The notes beneath the pieces were generated by a model. The model saw nothing but the letters and a program-made list of their open reading frames with translations, did not search any database and was not told where the DNA came from. 64,000 nucleotides of DNA from the NCBI GenBank assembly GCA_002482805.1, contig DLGR01000019.1:1-64000 (forward strand). The letters run 5' to 3'. A program made the translations under genes and the position numbers. The first letter of the stretch is position 1. The number at the start of each line of letters is the position of its first letter. Shown one piece after another: positions 44,242 through 55,189 of this stretch. Source of the DNA: Micavibrio sp. UBA7689 (lineage in GTDB: Bacteria > Pseudomonadota > Alphaproteobacteria > Micavibrionales > Micavibrionaceae).

Positions 44242-45030
44242 TTAATTTTCTAATTCGACCATAACCGGCACGTGGTCGGAAGGTTGTTCCCAGTCTCGCG
44301 CTTCGATCAATATTTTATGTTTTTTCAAGGACTTAGCCAAGGGCTTTGTGACCCAGATATGGTCGAGCCTGCGGCCGCGGTTGGAAATTTTCCAGTCATG
44401 GTTGCGGTAGCTCCACCATGTGTAGCATTTCTCGTTTTCCGGTACGAAGTGACGAATGGCATCGTGCCAATCCAGCGAGTTATACATCTTCGTGAATTTC
44501 TCCACTTCGATCGGTGTATGCGAAACGACTTTGAGCAGTTGTTTGTGACTCCACACATCATGCTCCAACGGCGCGATGTTAAAATCACCCACAGCGATGA
44601 GTTTCTGGTCTTTGGAATAACGGTCCGCGAACCAGCCTTTGAGTTCGTCCACAAAATCCAGCTTGTGCGCGAATTTGTCGTTCGCATCGGGATCGGGAAT
44701 ATCGCCGCCCGCAGGAATATAGATATTGTGCAGTTCGAATCCGTTGAAATTCGCCGCGATATGGCGGCAATCCTGTTTCCCCACGCGGTGGTGGATGTCT
44801 TTGGATGTAAACGGCACTTTGGAGAGAATCGCCACGCCGTTATAGGATTTCATGCCGTGGAAATGTTGGTGCACATAGCCTTCATCAGCAAACACCTGCG
44901 ACGGAAATAACTCGTCTGGGCATTTCGTTTCCTGCAGACAAACGATGTCGGGTTTCAGTTTTTGCATCATCGCCACGACGCTCGGCGCGCGTAAACGTAC
45001 GGAGTTTATGTTCCACGTAACGATTTTCAT
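44242..45030 (-). CDS. xthA: Exodeoxyribonuclease III (AP endonuclease)
   Basis: Base-excision repair enzyme, 262 residues. MKIVTWNINSVRLR, the catalytic CLQETKC, VGDFNIAP, and the terminal RLDHIWVT and PSDHVPVMVEL are all diagnostic. Its ATG overlaps the stop of the upstream 80-residue gene (ATGA). Confidence 0.96.
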   Translation of the reverse strand: MKIVTWNINSVRLRAPSVVAMMQKLKPDIVCLQETKCPDELFPSQVFADEGYVHQHFHGMKSYNGVAILSKVPFTSKDIHHRVGKQDCRHIAANFNGFELHNIYIPAGGDIPDPDANDKFAHKLDFVDELKGWFADRYSKDQKLIAVGDFNIAPLEHDVWSHKQLLKVVSHTPIEVEKFTKMYNSLDWHDAIRHFVPENEKCYTWWSYRNHDWKISNRGRRLDHIWVTKPLAKSLKKHKILIEARDWEQPSDHVPVMVELEN

Positions 45031-45269
45031 TCTTTGCTCTTCTTGGCCTTGTTAAATCCATATAACGATATGCCGATCATCACCAGTTGCAAAATTATCG
45101 GGCCGATATTGTTCGTTTGAAACGGTGAAAATAGTGCTACCAGCAGGCAAACACCGCCGATCAGATTGAGCGTAAGATATTTGAAATCATGCGCCTTGAG
45201 TTTTTTCTTTTCCAAAAGAAAATAACCGATGCATATAAGCACGGCGCCGATCAGTCCGATGATATACAT
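45027..45269 (-). CDS. Small membrane protein, CBU_0592-like
   Basis: 80 residues with three hydrophobic segments (about 3-18, 32-47, 55-72). The repeated pattern (LIGAVLICIGYFLLEKKKL, LNLIGGVCLLVAL) resembles the CBU_0592-like family of small membrane proteins, function unknown. It sits directly between ybaB and xthA with coupled start and stop codons. Confidence 0.7.
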   Translation of the reverse strand: MYIIGLIGAVLICIGYFLLEKKKLKAHDFKYLTLNLIGGVCLLVALFSPFQTNNIGPIILQLVMIGISLYGFNKAKKSKE

Positions 45270-45601
45270 TTAGAACGGCAATCCACCGCCACCACCGAGT
45301 GCGTTCGGCGGGAGACCCATATCGGCCATCATTTTTTGCGTTTCTTCGGCCATTTTGTCATCGCCTTTGGCCTTCGCGTCGTTGATAGCAGCCATCAGCA
45401 AATCTTCCAGCATTTCCTTGTCTTCGGCTTTCACAACGGAAGCATCGAGCGCGACGCCCTTGCATTGCCCTTTGCACGTCATAGTTACGCGCACGGCACC
45501 ACCGCCCGATGTTCCCTCGACATTCACATGGCCCATGCGTTCTTGCATATCCTGCATCTTGGTCTGCATGGCTTTCGCCTGTTGCATCATCTTGGCGATG
45601 T

Positions 45602-45605
<4 letters not shown>
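45270..45605 (-). CDS. ybaB: YbaB/EbfC nucleoid-associated protein
   Basis: 111 residues. MNIAKMMQQAKAMQTKMQDMQ, GGGAVRVTMTCKG and the C-terminal Gly/Leu/Pro-rich tail match the family, which binds DNA as a dimer. Its ATG overlaps the dnaX stop, the classic dnaX-ybaB arrangement. recR, which usually follows, is absent here. Confidence 0.96.
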
Positions 45606-47275
<1,670 letters not shown>

Positions 47276-47339
47276 TTATAACTAGAGCGATTCCAAACCC
47301 ATTTCAAATATTATGGATGAGAATATATTGCCATAATCA

Positions 47340-49244
47340 CTATTTCAACAAAGCTTTGTACATATCCTTATACAGCCCTGCCCCATAGGCCGTGATGTGG
47401 TTGTCGTCACGGTAGAGCGGATGACCGCCATGGCTCATCGAGCAAACCCCGTCGGGGCAAAAGGCGATGGTCGGATCGAAGATTTTCACGCCATATGCGC
47501 CTTTCAAAGAATCCAGAATCGGCATTACATTTTCCTGCCGCTTGTTGTGGACTTTCAAATCATAGGTGAAATCATCCCCCAACCCGTAATGCAGCGACCG
47601 CGCCATAAAGAGCGGAACATTTTCAACGGGCGCATGCGGCATTTCGATCATGAAAACAATTTTGCGCCCTTGCAGATTTTTGAAAAGCGATTCAAAAGAG
47701 TCATGAAATAGGTTGGCATTCTCCGTGCGTCCCAAACGATAATCTTTGGCATAGCGCATGGCGTGCATACTCCAATGCCCGATCAGGATGACGGTTTTGA
47801 TTTCGGGATGCGCGGAAAGATATTCCATCACGCCGCGATTGGCAGCGTTGCAATGCCCGATGGCGATATCAACGTCTGCAGCGGCAGGCGGACAGGAATG
47901 GGTACCCAGCAAAAATCCTTTTTTCCCTATATCGCGTGCGGCGAAATCAATCCCCGGCGCGGCGGCTTCGGAATGGGAATCGCCCCATACGATGAATGAC
48001 GATTTGGCATTCGGATCGCCCAGCACCAGACCGTAGGAATGCGGCGGCGCATCCTGCATGGGCGTAAGGACCGTGTTGTCTGAAACCGCATACAGCTTTT
48101 GTATTTCCTGCGGGAAACGATCGGGAAAGCCTTCTTTTTTATGAATCACCAGACCTATGGCGATAAAGGCAATGCTGCCGATGGCAGCCAACATAAATAT
48201 TTTACCGCGTGAAAATATAGACTGACGACGCACGGGTTGTTCCACATACTTCCATGAAAGCCACGAAAGCAGCACGCATCCGCCAAAAATCGTGGCACCG
48301 ATTACAGGGGTCATTTCCACAGGGGCGGCGTATTTGAAAAAAACGATGGCGGGCCAATGCCAAAGATACAGCGAATAGGAAATCTTGCCGAAAAACACAG
48401 GGATTTTTGCGCCTAGTAAACGGCGGGAAAGGCTTGTTTCGTGCGATCCGCTATAAATCAATGACGCCGCGCCCACCGTCGGGAACAGCGCATTCAGCCC
48501 CGGAAAAACAATGTCTTCGTTGAAAAAAAACATGGCATAAAAAACGCACCCAAAGCCGATCATCGAAAATATATGCGCGGCACCTGCCGTGCGCGGCGCG
48601 GGAACAACAGATAGAGCCAGAAGCGACCCGATCAGCAATTCAAACGCCCGCGTCGGCAGAAGATAGAAAAGCGCGGCATAGGATTCCGAGGCCATCAGGA
48701 AAACACTCAGGCCCAATGAAACGATAATGCCCAACAGTATAAAAGCCGTCAGAAAACGTTTGAAAAATTTGTGAATGATGATGAGGAACAGCGGGAAGAA
48801 AATATAGAATTGCTCCTCCACCGCAAGCGACCATGTGTGCAGCAGGGGCACGGTGACGGAATCCGCTTCGAAATAACCCGAATTCTGCCAGAACAAAAAG
48901 TTGGAGCCGAAACCCGCCGCGGCGGCCAGCCCCTGTCCGAAATAAGCAAAATCGGGCGGGAACAAGATGAAAGTGGAGATAACAAGCGTTACCGCCAGGA
49001 CCAAAAACAGCGCGGGGAATATGCGTAAGATCCGCCGTTCATAAAATTCCGCAAGCGTGAAATTTCCGGCATCTTGGGATTTTAAAATAATAGAGGTAAT
49101 GAGATAGCCCGAAATGACGAAGAAAATATCCACGCCCACAAAACCGCCGGAAGGCACGCTGCACAGATGGAAGAACACCACCGCGAGCACGGCCAGTGCG
49201 CGCAGACCGTCTATATCGGGCCGGTAGGACAAATGCGGGTACAT
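47340..49244 (-). CDS. Acyltransferase 3 with C-terminal SGNH domain (OafA-like)
   Basis: O-acetylates surface polysaccharide or lipid. 634 residues. About ten to eleven membrane helices (1-370) begin with YRPDIDGLRALAVLAVVFFH, followed by FFVISGYLITSII. The periplasmic SGNH-hydrolase-like domain has VWGDSHSEAA with the nucleophile Ser and a DDNHITAYGA block near the C-terminus. The substrate is likely LPS O-antigen or a similar glycan. Confidence 0.92.
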   Translation of the reverse strand: MYPHLSYRPDIDGLRALAVLAVVFFHLCSVPSGGFVGVDIFFVISGYLITSIILKSQDAGNFTLAEFYERRILRIFPALFLVLAVTLVISTFILFPPDFAYFGQGLAAAAGFGSNFLFWQNSGYFEADSVTVPLLHTWSLAVEEQFYIFFPLFLIIIHKFFKRFLTAFILLGIIVSLGLSVFLMASESYAALFYLLPTRAFELLIGSLLALSVVPAPRTAGAAHIFSMIGFGCVFYAMFFFNEDIVFPGLNALFPTVGAASLIYSGSHETSLSRRLLGAKIPVFFGKISYSLYLWHWPAIVFFKYAAPVEMTPVIGATIFGGCVLLSWLSWKYVEQPVRRQSIFSRGKIFMLAAIGSIAFIAIGLVIHKKEGFPDRFPQEIQKLYAVSDNTVLTPMQDAPPHSYGLVLGDPNAKSSFIVWGDSHSEAAAPGIDFAARDIGKKGFLLGTHSCPPAAADVDIAIGHCNAANRGVMEYLSAHPEIKTVILIGHWSMHAMRYAKDYRLGRTENANLFHDSFESLFKNLQGRKIVFMIEMPHAPVENVPLFMARSLHYGLGDDFTYDLKVHNKRQENVMPILDSLKGAYGVKIFDPTIAFCPDGVCSMSHGGHPLYRDDNHITAYGAGLYKDMYKALLK

Positions 49245-49303
49245 GGAATATTGCTAAAGAGAATACGGGCCGATTTCAACAGGAAGCGACGGTATCTTCA
49301 CAA

Positions 49304-50407
49304 TTAAGCGGCTTCAAGAACATGCAGATGCACTTGTCCTTTGGGGTCGGGAAAGCGCGCGATCGGTTTGAAACCGCTGGCGGGGAAAACCTCGTCGAGA
49401 AATTCCTGCGGATATTTATAGGAATTGCAATAAGTGAAACCTTGCCCTTTTTCAAAATGTACAAGCTGTCCTTCCATGCTGAACAGCATTGGTTTTTTCG
49501 CAACGAAGCTGTGTGTGTAGAGATGGCTTTCGGGGTGCCATGCGCGCACATATTCGAAATCATCGGGGGTGAATGCGCGCTGATGGAGAACGTCGTTGTG
49601 AATTTGCCTCAGAAGCCCGCGGCCAAATCTTTCAATACTCTCCATACCGTAACATTTGTGCAGACTTTCTGCGTCTTGGTTCTGGTCTAGGCCCAGAATA
49701 AGATGATCGCCTTTTTGCATACTGCCACGATAGTTTTTCAAGGCGGCCATCACATGCGCACGCGGCAAACCTTCACCAGGACGTCCCGCGACATTACCCA
49801 GTGTACTGCCCAATTGTACAACCACCATGGGACGGTTCCATTCTTTTCCCTTGTGGTCGCGGTTGAACGGCACCTGATTGAAATCATGGTGGAACCACAT
49901 AGATTGAACAGCGGTGAATTTATGATCGACCATGGTCGCCGCACTGAACGCCGATTGAATCGAATAGTCGATCCCTACGTAATGTGAAGGCTTCAACGCC
50001 TCGACCAAGGGGAAAGTAAGGTTTTCTATGGCGGGACCTGTGCCCGTACCCAGTTCCGTCAGAACGAGCTGGTTGCCGTGCTTGCGCCCCAATTCGCGGA
50101 AAAAATCCACGTTGCTGCGGATAATTTCAATCTGGCGCGTGGACACATAATAATCTTCTCCCTCGTCGGCCAGAGAGGCTTTGTTAAAGTCAGCATATAA
50201 ATCGAAGGAGGTCGGGTCTGTCAGGATATATTTTAATCCATCGCCACAATGTTTGCCCAATATCATATTGGCCATGTCGCGGCGGAAATCATCATCGCTG
50301 AAAAAAGGCGTTTGAAGAAGCGTGTTGGTTAAAGGAGCAGGCGTTCTCTGGAAGAATCCCGGCTTCTTAATAAGAACAGGATTGCCGAATGACATGCCAT
50401 CAGCCAT
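49304..50407 (-). CDS. EgtD-like SAM-dependent methyltransferase (Methyltransf_33)
   Basis: 367 residues from MADGMSFG (a GTG three codons upstream is an alternative). SAM motif LTELGTGTGPAIENL near residue 118, then VVVQLGSTLGNV and GDHLILGLDQNQDAESL, the order seen in the histidine-betaine methyltransferase EgtD family. No egtB-like gene adjoins, and binding-site identity cannot be judged, so the acceptor may not be histidine. Shares the strand with the XRE gene, 86 bp apart. Confidence 0.8.
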   Translation of the reverse strand: MADGMSFGNPVLIKKPGFFQRTPAPLTNTLLQTPFFSDDDFRRDMANMILGKHCGDGLKYILTDPTSFDLYADFNKASLADEGEDYYVSTRQIEIIRSNVDFFRELGRKHGNQLVLTELGTGTGPAIENLTFPLVEALKPSHYVGIDYSIQSAFSAATMVDHKFTAVQSMWFHHDFNQVPFNRDHKGKEWNRPMVVVQLGSTLGNVAGRPGEGLPRAHVMAALKNYRGSMQKGDHLILGLDQNQDAESLHKCYGMESIERFGRGLLRQIHNDVLHQRAFTPDDFEYVRAWHPESHLYTHSFVAKKPMLFSMEGQLVHFEKGQGFTYCNSYKYPQEFLDEVFPASGFKPIARFPDPKGQVHLHVLEAA

Positions 50408-50493
50408 GACAAACACCGTCTTGTTTTTTGAATTTTGCCATGGTTCTCATAAACACAACCCCTTAAATCCAAGCCCGCTCTTATTGGCGGCAA

Positions 50494-51168
50494 TCAACCA
50501 TAACGCTTGGCTTCCGTTTTTGGTTCCATGATGGGTTTGGCCATCAGGTCCCAGAAACGGTAGAACATCAGTTTAAAGCTCTCGGTGAAATACTGGTTGT
50601 GCAGAACGCGCACCGTCACATTGTCGGGATCGAAGCGGATCAGGGCCAGCTTGTCTGCGTAAACATAAAAAGATGTGTTGTCATAGAAAGCATCGGCCGG
50701 CAGGGTACGGTATTCCGCATATTGCGCGAACTGGGTTTCGTCCCCCTCTTTCACCAGAATATGGCACCGTATGCCCGCAATCCCGTTGATCTGGTCGCGC
50801 AGTTTTACCGCCTCTTCCAGACCCAGCCATTTCAGCCAGTTATTTTCATCGACGTTGGAAACGCAATACGTGCCGGGCTTGGCGGTCAGCGTTTTGACCA
50901 CATCGGTCATAAAGGCATGGAAACCCATTTTCCCTTCATAACTGCGCACATCGGACTGGATGACCTTGATTCCGTCATCGTCCGTAAACAACAGACCGTT
51001 TTGTTCATAGAATTGCTGCAAAACCTCGAGGCTGCGCGAAGAACCTTCGGTGGCACCGCGTTCAATATTCGAAAGCGTGTATTTTGTAAGGCCGGCCCCT
51101 TCGGCTACTTCATCCTGACTTAAGTCCAGATGCGCGCGGGCGGCGCGTAATTGTTTTGCTGAAATCAT
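50494..51168 (-). CDS. XRE-family transcriptional regulator
   Basis: 224 residues. The N-terminal helix-turn-helix (about 5-60) has LRAARAHLDLSQDEVAEGAG and SNIERG. The C-terminal ~150 residues form a separate, probably sensory domain I do not recognise. The start has a GAGGGGG ribosome site. A CATAATT-N4-AATTATG palindrome at 51271-51288, about 100 bp upstream, could be its operator. It may control the methyltransferase downstream. Confidence 0.85.
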   Translation of the reverse strand: MISAKQLRAARAHLDLSQDEVAEGAGLTKYTLSNIERGATEGSSRSLEVLQQFYEQNGLLFTDDDGIKVIQSDVRSYEGKMGFHAFMTDVVKTLTAKPGTYCVSNVDENNWLKWLGLEEAVKLRDQINGIAGIRCHILVKEGDETQFAQYAEYRTLPADAFYDNTSFYVYADKLALIRFDPDNVTVRVLHNQYFTESFKLMFYRFWDLMAKPIMEPKTEAKRYG

Positions 51169-51333
51169 AATTTCCCCCTCAGGAATTAAAATCTTTTACG
51201 TTTTACTCGCGAATATTAGAAGTGTCTAGTGGAAAAAACGCAATACGTTGCTATTTTCACTCGTATTTAACATAATTACAAAATTATGGTTTTGTGAGCG
51301 GAGAGTAAGGAGCAGCGATGTTAGGGGAAAAGT

Positions 51334-51428
51334 GGAAGGCCGGACACAACCCGAGGGCAAATTCGTTGCGGCTGCTGCCTTTCGGCCCTGACCGGATTGG
51401 CGAAGCTCTCGCCTGCGCCGACCTTCCG
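51334..51428 (-). ncRNA. ffs: Signal recognition particle RNA, small bacterial (4.5S) type
   Basis: RNA core of SRP with Ffh. The apical domain on the - strand reads GGTCAGGGCCGAAAGGCAGC, then AGCC (51393 down to 51370), matching the universal GGUCAGG...GGAAGG-AGCAGCC block, with a GAAA instead of GGAA tetraloop and CAACGAA after it. The ends GGAAGGTCGG and CCGGCCTTCC (G-U allowed) pair over 10 bp, giving a single hairpin of about 95 nt. No T-run terminator follows; the nearest is CTTTTCCCC. Confidence 0.9.
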
Positions 51429-51433
51429 AGGCC

Positions 51434-51462
51434 TGTGTAGAGGATTTATCGGGAAGCGTCAA
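51434..51462 (-). promoter_or_regulatory. Promoter of the SRP RNA gene
   Basis: TTGACG (51462-51457), 17-bp spacer, TACACA (51439-51434) on the - strand, placing the start point at the 5' end of the RNA stem. Confidence 0.6.
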
Positions 51463-51481
51463 ATGGTGGGGCAAAAAAGCC

Positions 51482-51510
51482 TTGCGAGGGCCACCCCCCT
51501 CTCCTATATT
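51482..51510 (+). promoter_or_regulatory. Promoter of tRNA-Thr
   Basis: TTGCGA (51482-51487), 17-bp spacer, TATATT (51505-51510), 11 bp before the mature tRNA 5' end. Only about 20 bp separate it from the divergent SRP RNA promoter. The remainder of 51169-51333 holds no gene. Confidence 0.6.
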
Positions 51511-51521
51511 CGCGCCCGTGC

Positions 51522-51596
51522 GCCGTCGTAGCTCAGGGGTAGAGCAACGCATTCGTAATGCGTGGGTCGGAGGTTCAATTCCTCTCGACGGCACCA
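51522..51596 (+). tRNA. tRNA-Thr (anticodon CGU)
   Basis: 75 nt with encoded CCA. Acceptor GCCGTCG/CGACGGC, D stem GCTC/GAGC, anticodon stem ACGCA/TGCGT with loop TTCGTAA, and T arm GGAGG-TTCAATT-CCTCT. Reads ACG codons. Confidence 0.97.
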
Positions 51597-51612
51597 CTTC
51601 CCAAAGCAAAGC

Positions 51613-51843
51613 TTAGTAATGCGGCGGTTTGTCGCGTGCGGCCTGTTCGGTCGCGCTCAATTTTTCGCCACCGTCCGTTGCAGTCGTTTCCACATTAGCG
51701 ATTTTGGCGTTGAGCCGTTCTATGCGCAGCTTTAGCGCCTCGATCTCCTTGCCTTGCGCGATCACCATATCGCTTAAGTCATGGATTTGCTTTTCCTGAT
51801 GGCTCAGCAAGGTTTCGATTCGGCCCAGAGTGTTGTCAGTCAT
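51613..51843 (-). CDS. slyX: SlyX family protein
   Basis: 76 residues from MTDNTLGRIETLLSHQEK. Residues about 5-50 form a heptad-patterned coiled coil, and the end DKPPHY is the family signature. Function unknown in any organism. Convergent with tRNA-Thr. Confidence 0.88.
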   Translation of the reverse strand: MTDNTLGRIETLLSHQEKQIHDLSDMVIAQGKEIEALKLRIERLNAKIANVETTATDGGEKLSATEQAARDKPPHY

Positions 51844-51907
51844 AGCCCCGTTATAGCCTGCTTCTTTAGCCATGGCAAAACGGCTTTTTTCATGATTATC
51901 TGGATGG

Positions 51908-52264
51908 ATGACCGAAGAAACGCTTCCCCCCGAACGGCAATTTCAAGACGGTGAAACCATCGTCAAACAAGGGGAGCCCGCGGTGGAGGCCTTCTTGCTG
52001 GTTTCGGGCAAAGCGGATGTGTTCTTGAAAGACGTGAAAATCGCCACACTCGCCGAGGGTGATATTTTCGGGGAAGCGGCGCTGTTCAAAGGCTCCGACT
52101 ATGGCGCGACCGTAAAAGCCGCAGGCAATGCGGACGTTCAGCCCATCTTTCCCGCCATTCTCGACGCGAAAATCAAAAACTGCGATCCCCTGATCCGCGC
52201 CCTGATCCGCATGTTGATGGTACGCCTGCGCAAAACCAGCGATGCCCTCACAAAGCAGGCCTAA
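51908..52264 (+). CDS. Single-domain cyclic-nucleotide-binding protein
   Basis: 118 residues comprising just a cNMP-binding fold: FQDGETIVKQGEPAVEAFLLVSG, ATLAEGDIFGEAALFKG (the phosphate-binding cassette region) and a C-terminal helix. The canonical cassette Arg is not obvious, so nucleotide binding is uncertain. No output domain. It lies 43 bp upstream of the cytochrome c maturation operon. Confidence 0.75.
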   Translation: MTEETLPPERQFQDGETIVKQGEPAVEAFLLVSGKADVFLKDVKIATLAEGDIFGEAALFKGSDYGATVKAAGNADVQPIFPAILDAKIKNCDPLIRALIRMLMVRLRKTSDALTKQA

Positions 52265-52307
52265 ATCCTTGATTTCGGTTGATAAGGCCTTGCCCAAGCG
52301 GTAAGTC

Positions 52308-53399
52308 ATGGGCATGGAGAATTCCACCAGATCCACCTTTGCTAAAGCCGTATCGAACCTCGCCTCACCAGCGATTTTGTTCTACGCGCTGCCATGGCTT
52401 ATCGTGTTGCTGGTGGTCGGCACTTACCTGCAAAAAGATCTCGGCCTCTACACCGCGCAAAAAATGTTTTTCGGATCTTGGATTTTCTGGCTCGGTCCCC
52501 TGCCGCTTCCGGGCGGATACGCGACGCTCGCCGCCATCACAATTTGTCTGCTTGCCAAGTTTTTATTCCAAAGCCCGTGGCGTATGGGACAGGCGGGCAT
52601 CATCGTCACGCACCTGAGCATTCTGGTTTTATTGATCGGCGGCGGAATCACAGCGGCCACACAGCGAGAAGGATTTTTGTCGATCAAAGAAGGCCAAAGC
52701 GGCAATGCCGTTTCGGATTACCATGCGCGCCAAATTCTGGTTTTAAAAGACGGCAAACAAATCGCAGCCGTGGATTTTGATACGCTTAAGCACGGTGATG
52801 CAATCGCGGCGGATATTTTGCCTTTCACAGCCAAAATTGAATCGCTCTGTCGCAATTGCCGCCCCGCTCCTGTGAAAGACGCAACAGGCCGCCATGGATT
52901 GGCAGAGCAAATCAACTTGGCTTCCGCACCCGAAGAAAAAGAGAACGAGGCGAATTTATCGGGCTTTACGATAGCTGTCAGCGGCTCGGAGCAAGACGGC
53001 ATCTACGCCGCGATGGAAGAAATTCCGCACAGGCCTGAAATTGGGGATTACAGCTTTGCTATCATGCGCGAGCAGCATGTGTTGCCGTTCGAAATAGAAT
53101 TAAAAGATTTCAAACGCGACCTGCACCCCGGCACGGATATGGCCAGTGGGTTTTCATCCGATGTGATCGTGCGTGACAACGGCACCCAATGGCCCGCGGT
53201 GATTTCGATGAACGAGCCGCTGCGCTATAAAGGCTACACATTCTATCAAGCATCTTTCAGCATTCGTCCCGACGGTGAATTTTCAGTGCTCAGCGTGGTA
53301 CAGAACAAAGGCCGCGTCTTCCCCTATATCGCGGGTGCGCTTCTGATGGTCGGGCTTATTCTGCACATCGTTCTGCGTTTGAAAGGCCGAAACGCATGA
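52308..53399 (+). CDS. resB: ResB/CcsB-like cytochrome c maturation protein (System II)
   Basis: Partner of CcsA in heme delivery to apocytochrome c in the periplasm. 363 residues: membrane helices at about 28-45, 65-85 and 97-115, a large periplasmic domain (about 120-335), then a final helix. MNEPLRYKGYTFYQASF is the conserved ResB block. Start 52308 or 52314. The stop overlaps ccsA (ATGA). Confidence 0.9.
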   Translation: MGMENSTRSTFAKAVSNLASPAILFYALPWLIVLLVVGTYLQKDLGLYTAQKMFFGSWIFWLGPLPLPGGYATLAAITICLLAKFLFQSPWRMGQAGIIVTHLSILVLLIGGGITAATQREGFLSIKEGQSGNAVSDYHARQILVLKDGKQIAAVDFDTLKHGDAIAADILPFTAKIESLCRNCRPAPVKDATGRHGLAEQINLASAPEEKENEANLSGFTIAVSGSEQDGIYAAMEEIPHRPEIGDYSFAIMREQHVLPFEIELKDFKRDLHPGTDMASGFSSDVIVRDNGTQWPAVISMNEPLRYKGYTFYQASFSIRPDGEFSVLSVVQNKGRVFPYIAGALLMVGLILHIVLRLKGRNA

Positions 53400-55189
53400 C
53401 AAGAATATTTTTTCTTATAGTACTGCTGGCATTTATTCCGCAGGCGAACGCTAAGGATCTGGAATATACATCTCTCGCGCAAATACCGGTCCAGCATGAA
53501 GGCCGTATTAAGCCCCTCGACACATTTGCCAAAACCATGCTGTATACGTTTAGTGGTAAATCTTCGAATGCAGAAGAGTGGCTCGCCGAAACATTGTTCG
53601 ACCCGGCAACCGCCTTGCAACGCCCTGTATTCCGCATTTTAAGACCGCAAGCCTTTGATTTGCCCCCGCGCAAATCCAGAATTTACAGCTTTGCCGAAAT
53701 CGCGCCTGTTTTGCAGATCCGCGGCGAAACCATTCAAACCTTGTTGGAGAAAGACGAAAAGGACTGGAGCGAAGATCAGCGCGAATTGATGCGCCTGCAT
53801 GATGTTTACATTCTCTACACGCAACTCCTGCGCAGTTTTTCATTTTTACTTCCGCTGAACATCGAACTTCCCGCCTCGCTGGCCAAGGAATGGAAGATCA
53901 CGGAAGAAAAACCGTTTACTGTTTCGGAATATCGCCGTTTTGCGCAGAAACTCAATGCTCGCGTAAAAGCCATCACAAAGAACAAAGGCACCGACCTTGA
54001 AAAATATAGCGAAGAAGAACGCGCGATAGTTTCCTTTGCTATGAACATGAATATTCTGGAATCCGCAGGCCAGAACAACGTCCTCTTCCGCATCATTCCG
54101 CCCTTCAAAGGAAATGAATGGCAATCCCCATGGGCGATCAGCGAAATGGGTGGCGGATCGCCGGAGGCGGCTATATATCTGGCAACGTGGAAGGCCATGG
54201 CGTTTGCGTATATCCAGCGGGATGCCGTTTCGTGGAACGAAGCAGGCAAGCAGGCCCTGGCTCAATCCAAAAACTTTGCACCCCCAAGCAAACTGAAACT
54301 CGAATACGCGTATAACAATTTCCATCCGCTCACCGTGACAATGGCCTTGTACGCGCTGGCGCTCGCAGGCTTTGCAGCCTTCGCCTTACGGAATTGTAGG
54401 AATTCAAAATGTCTAGCAACCTTGGCACTTGCAGGCGGATGCGCGCTTCATGCCGTTTCGATCACCGCCCGTATTTACATTCTCGATCGCCCGCCCGTCG
54501 GCACGCTGTATGAATCAATCCTCTTCGTCGCGTTTATGTGCGCGTTGATAGGATTGGTTTTCGAAACCATCAAGCGCGACGGCAACGGTCTTTTGATCGG
54601 CGCTCTATCGGGACTTCTACTCCTCTTCACAGCTATAGGGTTCGGCGGCGACGACACCATGAAAATGCTGGTCGCCGTTCTCAACACCAATTTCTGGCTT
54701 TCCACACATGTGCTCTGCATCACGATGGGATATGGATGGTGTCTTATCACCGCATTGCTCGCTCATATATGGCTTATCCAAACCGCGCGCGGAAAAGATA
54801 CCGACAATCTTGTACGGCCGATCAAAACACTGGCTTTGCTTTCCTTGCTCTTCACCGCATTCGGCACCTTGCTGGGCGGTATATGGGCCGATCAATCATG
54901 GGGACGTTTCTGGGGATGGGACCCGAAAGAAAACGGCGCGCTGCTCATCGTCCTCTGGCTCATCTGGGCGTTGCACGGCGCGATCAGCGGCCATTTGAAG
55001 CGTATGTGGTTCATCGCAAGCATGGCCGCGCTCTCCGTTATCGTCGCGCTCGCATGGTTCGGCGTAAACCTGCTGAGCACCGGCCTGCACTCCTATGGGT
55101 TTATCACGGGCGTCGCAGGGGCGCTGTTCGCGTTCTGCGTAACTGAGCTAGTATTGATCGGCGGATTGGTATGGAAGGCGAAGCGATGA
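53396..55189 (+). CDS. ccsA: CcsA/ResC-like heme handling protein (System II) with long periplasmic N-domain
   Basis: 597 residues. Signal peptide, then a ~300-residue periplasmic domain starting with HEGRIKPLDTFAKTML, then eight membrane helices. The heme-binding WWD-type motif is WGRFWGWDPKENGALL near residue 505, with flanking His in THVLC and ALHGAISGHL. The N-domain resembles those of CcsBA-type proteins in epsilonproteobacteria, deltaproteobacteria and Bacteroidetes rather than the short alphaproteobacterial CcmC/CcmF. Confidence 0.9.
   Translation: MTRIFFLIVLLAFIPQANAKDLEYTSLAQIPVQHEGRIKPLDTFAKTMLYTFSGKSSNAEEWLAETLFDPATALQRPVFRILRPQAFDLPPRKSRIYSFAEIAPVLQIRGETIQTLLEKDEKDWSEDQRELMRLHDVYILYTQLLRSFSFLLPLNIELPASLAKEWKITEEKPFTVSEYRRFAQKLNARVKAITKNKGTDLEKYSEEERAIVSFAMNMNILESAGQNNVLFRIIPPFKGNEWQSPWAISEMGGGSPEAAIYLATWKAMAFAYIQRDAVSWNEAGKQALAQSKNFAPPSKLKLEYAYNNFHPLTVTMALYALALAGFAAFALRNCRNSKCLATLALAGGCALHAVSITARIYILDRPPVGTLYESILFVAFMCALIGLVFETIKRDGNGLLIGALSGLLLLFTAIGFGGDDTMKMLVAVLNTNFWLSTHVLCITMGYGWCLITALLAHIWLIQTARGKDTDNLVRPIKTLALLSLLFTAFGTLLGGIWADQSWGRFWGWDPKENGALLIVLWLIWALHGAISGHLKRMWFIASMAALSVIVALAWFGVNLLSTGLHSYGFITGVAGALFAFCVTELVLIGGLVWKAKR

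Noticed and set aside
51226..51609. 127-residue open frame on the - strand over the tRNA-Thr and SRP RNA genes
   Set aside because: It reads antisense through the tRNA and across the SRP RNA; the peptide is the familiar false translation of such regions.
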